DNA from: an uncultured Lachnospiraceae bacterium
GTDB taxonomy: Bacteria; Bacillota; Clostridia; Lachnospirales; Lachnospiraceae
DNA: 9,774 nucleotides
Reading direction: 5' to 3'
Assembly: GCA_910577105.1 (NCBI GenBank)
Contig: CAJTMB010000020.1
Location: 1-9,774, forward strand
The position numbers and the translations under genes are program-made. Under the pieces are notes generated by a model. The model made no database searches. It was not told the origin of the DNA and was given only the letters and a program-made list of their open reading frames with translations. This document shows positions 6,541 to 9,774 of this stretch, in pieces. The first letter of the stretch is position 1. Each line of letters starts with the position of its first letter.

Positions 6541-6569
6541 AAAGTCCTTGAGTTTCAAGGGCTTTTTTT
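6541..6569 (+). terminator. Intrinsic terminator behind the tRNA remnant
   Basis: AAAGTCCTTGA (6541-6551) pairs with TCAAGGGCTTT (6555-6565) through 11 pairs including one G-T wobble, with a 3-base loop, and the T-run continues to 6569. It starts two bases after the tRNA fragment, as expected for the original terminator of that tRNA gene. This supports the DNA to the right being the older flank. Confidence 0.85.
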
Positions 6570-6735
6570 GTTGTTCAAAACCTTAGTTTTCCCATCATCA
6601 AACGCACTGGGCGATAGGTTAGGAATTTTGTTTAGGTGTGATTTTTGTCATGTTTTTGGATTCCAGCATAGCATAAGATGGAATTTCAAATATTTTGTTT
6701 TTGCGCTTGACTGTTCTTGGAGTTTTTGTATCTGT

Positions 6736-7083
6736 CTATTTAAGTAAATTTATTTCTTTTAGTAAAGTGTTATTTTCTTTTATTAGTTCAGTAGTATCAT
6801 TCCCACTGGTATTGCGAATCCAACCTATTAAATGGTAGTCACGAATAAATTCATTAAGAGTTGTATGTATGGTAATTAACTGAGTATAACTTTTACCAGA
6901 ATTGGATTCTATAGAGCCATAACGTCCACTAAGAATAAGCATATATACATCAGATTCATTAATCCATTTATAGATTGTCTTTAATTGAGACTCATTTCCT
7001 GCCTTAAATAATTCCATACCGGCAGGAATATGACCGGCGTCAAGAATTGCTTTAATAGATAACTTTTTATTGTTTTTTTTCAA
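6736..7083 (-). pseudogene. DUF4062 protein remnant (conflict-system domain)
   Basis: The 115-codon minus-strand frame opens at a TTG with no ribosome binding site. Residues 11-26 (KAILDAGHIPAGMELF), 44-58 (SDVYMLILSGRYGSI) and 63-67 (GKSYT) match conserved parts of DUF4062, a TIR-related N-terminal domain found in bacterial NTPase and immune-like proteins. The usual opening (hydrophobic strand, then SSTYxDLxxER) is missing and replaced by a lysine- and asparagine-rich stretch encoded by an A-run. After GKSYT the text jumps to TLNEFIRDYHLIGWIR, a segment that normally lies roughly 70-90 residues further on, so an internal deletion is likely. The end (ENNTLLKEINLLK) looks like the start of a coiled coil, cut short. 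I infer a dead gene lying just beyond the tRNA scar. What the intact protein did is unknown. Confidence 0.72.
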
Positions 7084-7202
7084 GCAGAGCGTATTAGAAA
7101 ATGCTGATTATGTGAAATTTGTGTGTTGTATCCAATAAAAAAACAGAATTAATAAGTGAAACATTGTTATTAAGGATAATTTTTTTGTGGAGGTAAGCGT
7201 CA

Positions 7203-8792
7203 TTGAAAAATTCAAAAGATGTGGAAAGATTATATCAAAACTATGTCCGATATCGGTCAGGGGATAAATCGGCACTGGACGAAATATTTATGGAAGTTGG
7301 TAAAAATGTAAATGAGACTAGCCGGATAGTGGAGTTAGAAGAAGAATATAAACTGTCCCATACAGACAATATTTTGGATGCGGGATTAGTTCAGGATGAA
7401 ATAGAATTCAGGCGTAATAAACGTAAGTTAAAAGTGATATTTTCCTTTCCGTGTTTAAATCATATGGTAAGAAAAGCAAAATATTATTATAGCAGAAAAC
7501 ATATTTTTACAGGTTATGAGAATGGGAAAAAAGTGGATGCCCACGGATATAAAAAATATCATGAAGGGGAGTACGATACTTTTGATTTGGAAGAGGAAAT
7601 GCAGGAAATTCTAATTAAATTATTTCAGGGCAGGCTTTCAGGAAGCAGCATCAATATTACAGATGGAGTTACATTATTGCAAAACATGAAATATTACCTG
7701 ACGAGAGAAATGGAAAATAGTAATAAATTTTTGTGGAGGAATGTACCGGAAACATATACAGATGTAAAAAATGGGAAAGAAATATCATATTTTGACCGGC
7801 ACTCGAAATTGACATGGATTCAGTCTGAGAACAAGATATCAAGGGTAGTTCCATACACAGATTATTTAGAATGGTTAAAAAGAAATGATGTCCAGAAACT
7901 TTTTAAAGAAAATGCGTGCGGCATCAAGGCTATTATTGAAACCATCATGAATTGTAAAGAAACCTTTGAAACGAATAAAGAGGGAAACATAGAGACGGAA
8001 CCTGGTATGCGTCTTGTAACACAGAAAATGTTACATGAAATAATCAAGTACAGGCACAAAATCAATATTGAACAGGAAAATATATCAAAAGATTTGGAAC
8101 TTATAGAACAACGTTTGTTAAATCATTTGTTCTATTCTTTAAATTTTAGAATTGGAAAAGCGCAAAGCGGGAAGATTTATAAAAAGGAATCTGAACGGTT
8201 TTTGTACGAACTGGAAAGAAAAGCATTTATTAAAATATTTAGCAGTATAAGTTGTGAAATATATGATAAAAGTATAAATTTTATCAATAGTAACGATTTT
8301 GACGACTATTTCAGAACAATAAAAAAATATGAAGATACGATTACAGATATTGTTTCTATTGAAAAGGGGAAAAAGAAGTATGATATGGTCAACCTGATAT
8401 CGGAAAAGGATAATGATTTAGTGGATGATAAAAGGGAAGCACTGCTTACTATAGCGGAAACAGTAATAGCATATTACCAAAATCAAGAAGAGGAATATAG
8501 AACAAATGAATTAGGCAATTATAAACCGGGTAAATCGGTTAATTGGGAGAAAGGATACTGGGAGGTTGAGTTAGAAGGTGAATCTTTGAATATTAAATTC
8601 TGGTCAAATAAAAATGTGAAAAAACCAATCCTGCACAGCATAAATAAAGAGAGATTAATGGTTTATTGTGGATATATGAATTTTTACTTTTGCAATGTAG
8701 AAAATAAAGTGTGTTATAGAGTACCTAAAGACAGACGTATTATTAGTAGGGCAAATAAAAATCATGAAATTTTTATGTATAATGTCAGCTAA
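7203..8792 (+). CDS. Uncharacterised 529-aa protein with faint sigma-factor-like features
   Basis: Starts at a TTG preceded by TGGAGGT (7188-7194) with 8 bases of spacing; no ATG in this frame has a comparable site. I do not recognise the family. Residues 9-29 (RLYQNYVRYRSGDKSALDEIF) and 128-141 (DLEEEMQEILIKLF) resemble the helices opening region 2 of sigma-70-type factors, with a basic aromatic stretch (79-105, including FSFPCLNHMVRKAKYYYSRK) between them. Residues 273-305 (TQKMLHEIIKY then ENISKDLELIEQRLL) could form a helix-turn-helix-like helical pair. The last 90 residues look beta-rich (YWEVELEGESLNIKFW) and carry no enzyme motif I can see. No membrane segment or signal peptide is visible. 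The protein is lysine- and glutamate-rich, probably cytosolic. A DNA-binding regulator is the best guess, held weakly. It is followed by a spacer with a direct repeat and then the zinc-ribbon gene on the same strand. Confidence 0.8.
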   Translation: MKNSKDVERLYQNYVRYRSGDKSALDEIFMEVGKNVNETSRIVELEEEYKLSHTDNILDAGLVQDEIEFRRNKRKLKVIFSFPCLNHMVRKAKYYYSRKHIFTGYENGKKVDAHGYKKYHEGEYDTFDLEEEMQEILIKLFQGRLSGSSINITDGVTLLQNMKYYLTREMENSNKFLWRNVPETYTDVKNGKEISYFDRHSKLTWIQSENKISRVVPYTDYLEWLKRNDVQKLFKENACGIKAIIETIMNCKETFETNKEGNIETEPGMRLVTQKMLHEIIKYRHKINIEQENISKDLELIEQRLLNHLFYSLNFRIGKAQSGKIYKKESERFLYELERKAFIKIFSSISCEIYDKSINFINSNDFDDYFRTIKKYEDTITDIVSIEKGKKKYDMVNLISEKDNDLVDDKREALLTIAETVIAYYQNQEEEYRTNELGNYKPGKSVNWEKGYWEVELEGESLNIKFWSNKNVKKPILHSINKERLMVYCGYMNFYFCNVENKVCYRVPKDRRIISRANKNHEIFMYNVS

Positions 8793-9083
8793 AAGGTGCA
8801 TTTACTTACATAATCTAATATATATAAGCAGAGGGACAAGAAAGTAAGTAAGATATAGTTTTTTAAGGTAATGTCAATAACAGCATTAGGCAGTTCCTAT
8901 AAAGCATCCATATAATGTAATAGAACGATATACCAATAAAACGATACCGGTTTCTTACACTTCCAATGTGTAAACAAACAGCAGAAAATACGTTCGATAA
9001 TAATAATGAAATTGCTTGCAAACGAGATAATCGTATAGTACTATGAATATAGTCAGAAAAAATGGCAATGAGGGGGTGTAGAT
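8793..9083. other. Spacer between the 529-aa gene and the zinc-ribbon gene
   Basis: About 290 bases without a convincing gene. It has a small stem, TTACAC (8955-8960) with GTGTAA (8968-8973), the first copy of the 64-bp direct repeat (8983-9046) and a ribosome binding site just before 9084. An 81-base frame (8966-9046, beginning MCKQTAENTFDNNNE) runs through the repeat but lacks a ribosome binding site. No clear terminator follows the 529-aa gene. Confidence 0.45.
8983..9046. repeat. 64-bp direct repeat, copy 1
   Basis: Bases 8983-8990 match 9711-9718, base 8991 differs from 9719 (C against T), and 8992-9046 are identical to 9720-9774 over 55 bases. The unit contains TTGC-TT-GCAA (9012-9021) and the perfect palindrome ATAGTACTAT (9035-9044), whose centres are 23 bp apart, about two helical turns. 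TTGCAA (9016-9021) and TACTAT (9039-9044) stand 17 bases apart, so it could also be a weak promoter. It ends 37 bases before the zinc-ribbon start codon. Confidence 0.9.
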
Positions 9084-9560
9084 ATGGGGCAGGATAATGT
9101 AAAATGCCCAAAGTGCGGTAGCAGTTACAATAGGATGTATCTAATGGGAAAGCAGGGCAACGCTGATGTGTGTCCGTTATGTGGGGCAGAGATGCAGACC
9201 GAAGAGGAACACCCGGATTGGATTACGTGGTGGTATTATGGACATAAAAGTGACAATGGGAAAACAGCTAGTTTAAGAGATGAGCCGATAGATTTGAATG
9301 AACACGGAGATAAATTTTTTCTTATCAAAGAATTCAAGGCACCACCCAGAGATTCATCAGGTAGTTCAGAAAAAGCGAAAGAAATATTGCGCACTTATGT
9401 ACCTGGTGCATTTGCAGAACCCAAGGAAGCGCCAAAAGTAAGTTGTCCTTATTGTTTCAGCAGCGAGGTGCAAATAGTCCCAAAGAAATTTAGTTTGCTG
9501 ACAGGTTTTGCAACTAACCAATTCCAAAGAGTATGTCTCAGGTGTAAGAGGAAATTTTAA
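9084..9560 (+). CDS. Small protein with two zinc ribbons, function unknown
   Basis: 158 aa from an ATG preceded by the strong purine site AGGGGGTG (9071-9078). The N-terminal zinc ribbon has Cys8 and Cys11 (CPKC) and Cys30 and Cys33 (CPLC). The C-terminal ribbon has Cys121 and Cys124 (CPYC) and Cys151 and Cys154 (CLRC), ending at CKRKF. Between them lies a linker rich in tryptophan and acidic residues (ITWWYYGH, about 47-54), followed by a low-complexity hinge (APPRDSSGSSEKAKE). Both ribbons are complete, so the protein should bind two Zn ions and is probably soluble. Such ribbons bind nucleic acid or act as structural or adaptor domains; nothing shows a catalytic role. It follows the 529-aa gene and repeat copy 1. 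A hairpin follows its stop, so it is probably a single transcription unit or the end of one. Confidence 0.85.
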   Translation: MGQDNVKCPKCGSSYNRMYLMGKQGNADVCPLCGAEMQTEEEHPDWITWWYYGHKSDNGKTASLRDEPIDLNEHGDKFFLIKEFKAPPRDSSGSSEKAKEILRTYVPGAFAEPKEAPKVSCPYCFSSEVQIVPKKFSLLTGFATNQFQRVCLRCKRKF

Positions 9561-9589
9561 AAAGTAAATATGGAACAACAAATGATTTT

Positions 9590-9622
9590 AAGAGAGAGGT
9601 TGCCAATGTAATCTCTCTTTCA
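9590..9622 (+). terminator. Probable terminator after the zinc-ribbon gene
   Basis: AAGAGAGA (9590-9597) pairs perfectly with TCTCTCTT (9612-9619) around a 14-base loop, 30 bases after the stop. The following T-run is short and soon broken (TTTCATT), so termination may be incomplete. The 5' side is preceded by TTTT, so it could also act on the opposite strand. Confidence 0.55.
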
Positions 9623-9650
9623 TTATGTCTTAATTTAGGAGGAAACCATT

Positions 9651-9728
9651 TTGAACGACAATGAATTTATGATTAAACTTATAGCGAAACTTAGAGGGGA
9701 GATAAGAGGAAGAAAATATGTTCGATAA
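9651..9728 (+). CDS. Very short ORF (25 aa) running into repeat copy 2
   Basis: A TTG at 9651 has a textbook AGGAGG (9637-9642) 8 bases upstream. It encodes 25 residues starting MNDNEFMIKLIAKL and ending RGRKYVR before a TAA at 9726-9728, inside the direct repeat, which supplies TAA TAA TAA TGA in this frame. The strong ribosome binding site suggests a real start, so either a longer gene was cut by arrival of the repeat or this is a leader peptide. A second frame, 9718-9774 (ATG, 18 residues, MFDNNNEIACK and on), lies wholly in the repeat and ends at the last base of the window. No family is recognisable. Confidence 0.4.
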   Translation: MNDNEFMIKLIAKLRGEIRGRKYVR

Positions 9729-9774
9729 TAATAATGAAATTGCTTGCAAACGAGATAATCGTATAGTACTATGA
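9711..9774. repeat. 64-bp direct repeat, copy 2
   Basis: Second copy of the repeat at 8983-9046, in the same orientation 728 bp downstream, with one mismatch and then 55 identical bases. The window ends at the last matching base, so the true repeat may be longer. The copy includes ATAGTACTAT at 9763-9772. Whether another gene follows it, as after copy 1, cannot be seen. Confidence 0.88.

Noticed and set aside
8863..9111. 82-codon hydrophobic frame on the minus strand
   Set aside because: It covers the direct repeat and the ribosome binding site and start of the zinc-ribbon gene. Its hydrophobicity follows from AT-rich antisense DNA, and it lacks a ribosome binding site.

Overview
The window looks like a low-GC Firmicutes chromosome, most likely a gut clostridium of the Lachnospiraceae type. 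This is inferred from strong AGGAGG-type ribosome binding sites, TTG starts, AT-rich intergenic DNA and the families present. It is accessory DNA: a mosaic of recombinase genes, attachment-site remnants and intact or decayed genes of antiphage/conflict families. The first kilobase is visibly more GC-rich than the 4.5-6.4 kb block, so the segments probably have different origins.

Left part (1-3150). The tail of an unknown upstream gene overlaps the start of an intact phage/ICE-type tyrosine integrase (89-1036), which is followed by a hairpin terminator. On the minus strand lies a 3'-truncated SIR2-domain gene (1321-1866). A 286-bp spacer packed with short inverted repeats separates it from an intact XerC/XerD-like tyrosine recombinase (2153-3082, minus). 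The repeats could be recombination sites or operators.

Middle (3150-6570). About 800 bp hold no intact gene, only short broken coding fragments and small hairpins. Next comes a clearly dead third tyrosine integrase (3914-4485: N-terminally truncated, frameshifted, with an internal stop). A 10-bp palindrome follows directly, then an extended -10 promoter and a full-length 607-aa NACHT NTPase (4549-6372), a bacterial NLR-like protein and the best candidate for a working defence gene here. Downstream is the 3' third of a tRNA gene with a terminator directly behind it. This is the usual scar of an integrative element in a tRNA gene, so an island boundary probably lies near 6500.

Right part (6570-9774). 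A decayed DUF4062 gene (minus) is followed by a 529-aa protein of unknown function with faint sigma-factor-like features, a 158-aa double zinc-ribbon protein and a very short ORF. A 64-bp direct repeat (one mismatch) lies upstream of the zinc-ribbon gene and again at the very end of the window. It carries the same ATAGTACTAT palindrome that covers the -35 position of the NACHT promoter.

Overall, three conflict-system families (SIR2, NACHT, DUF4062) sit among three tyrosine recombinases, and two of the three are decayed. That pattern suggests a defence hotspot with high turnover rather than one intact multi-gene operon. The NACHT gene looks like a solo system with its own promoter. Any link between the 529-aa protein, the repeats and the zinc-ribbon gene is a hypothesis.
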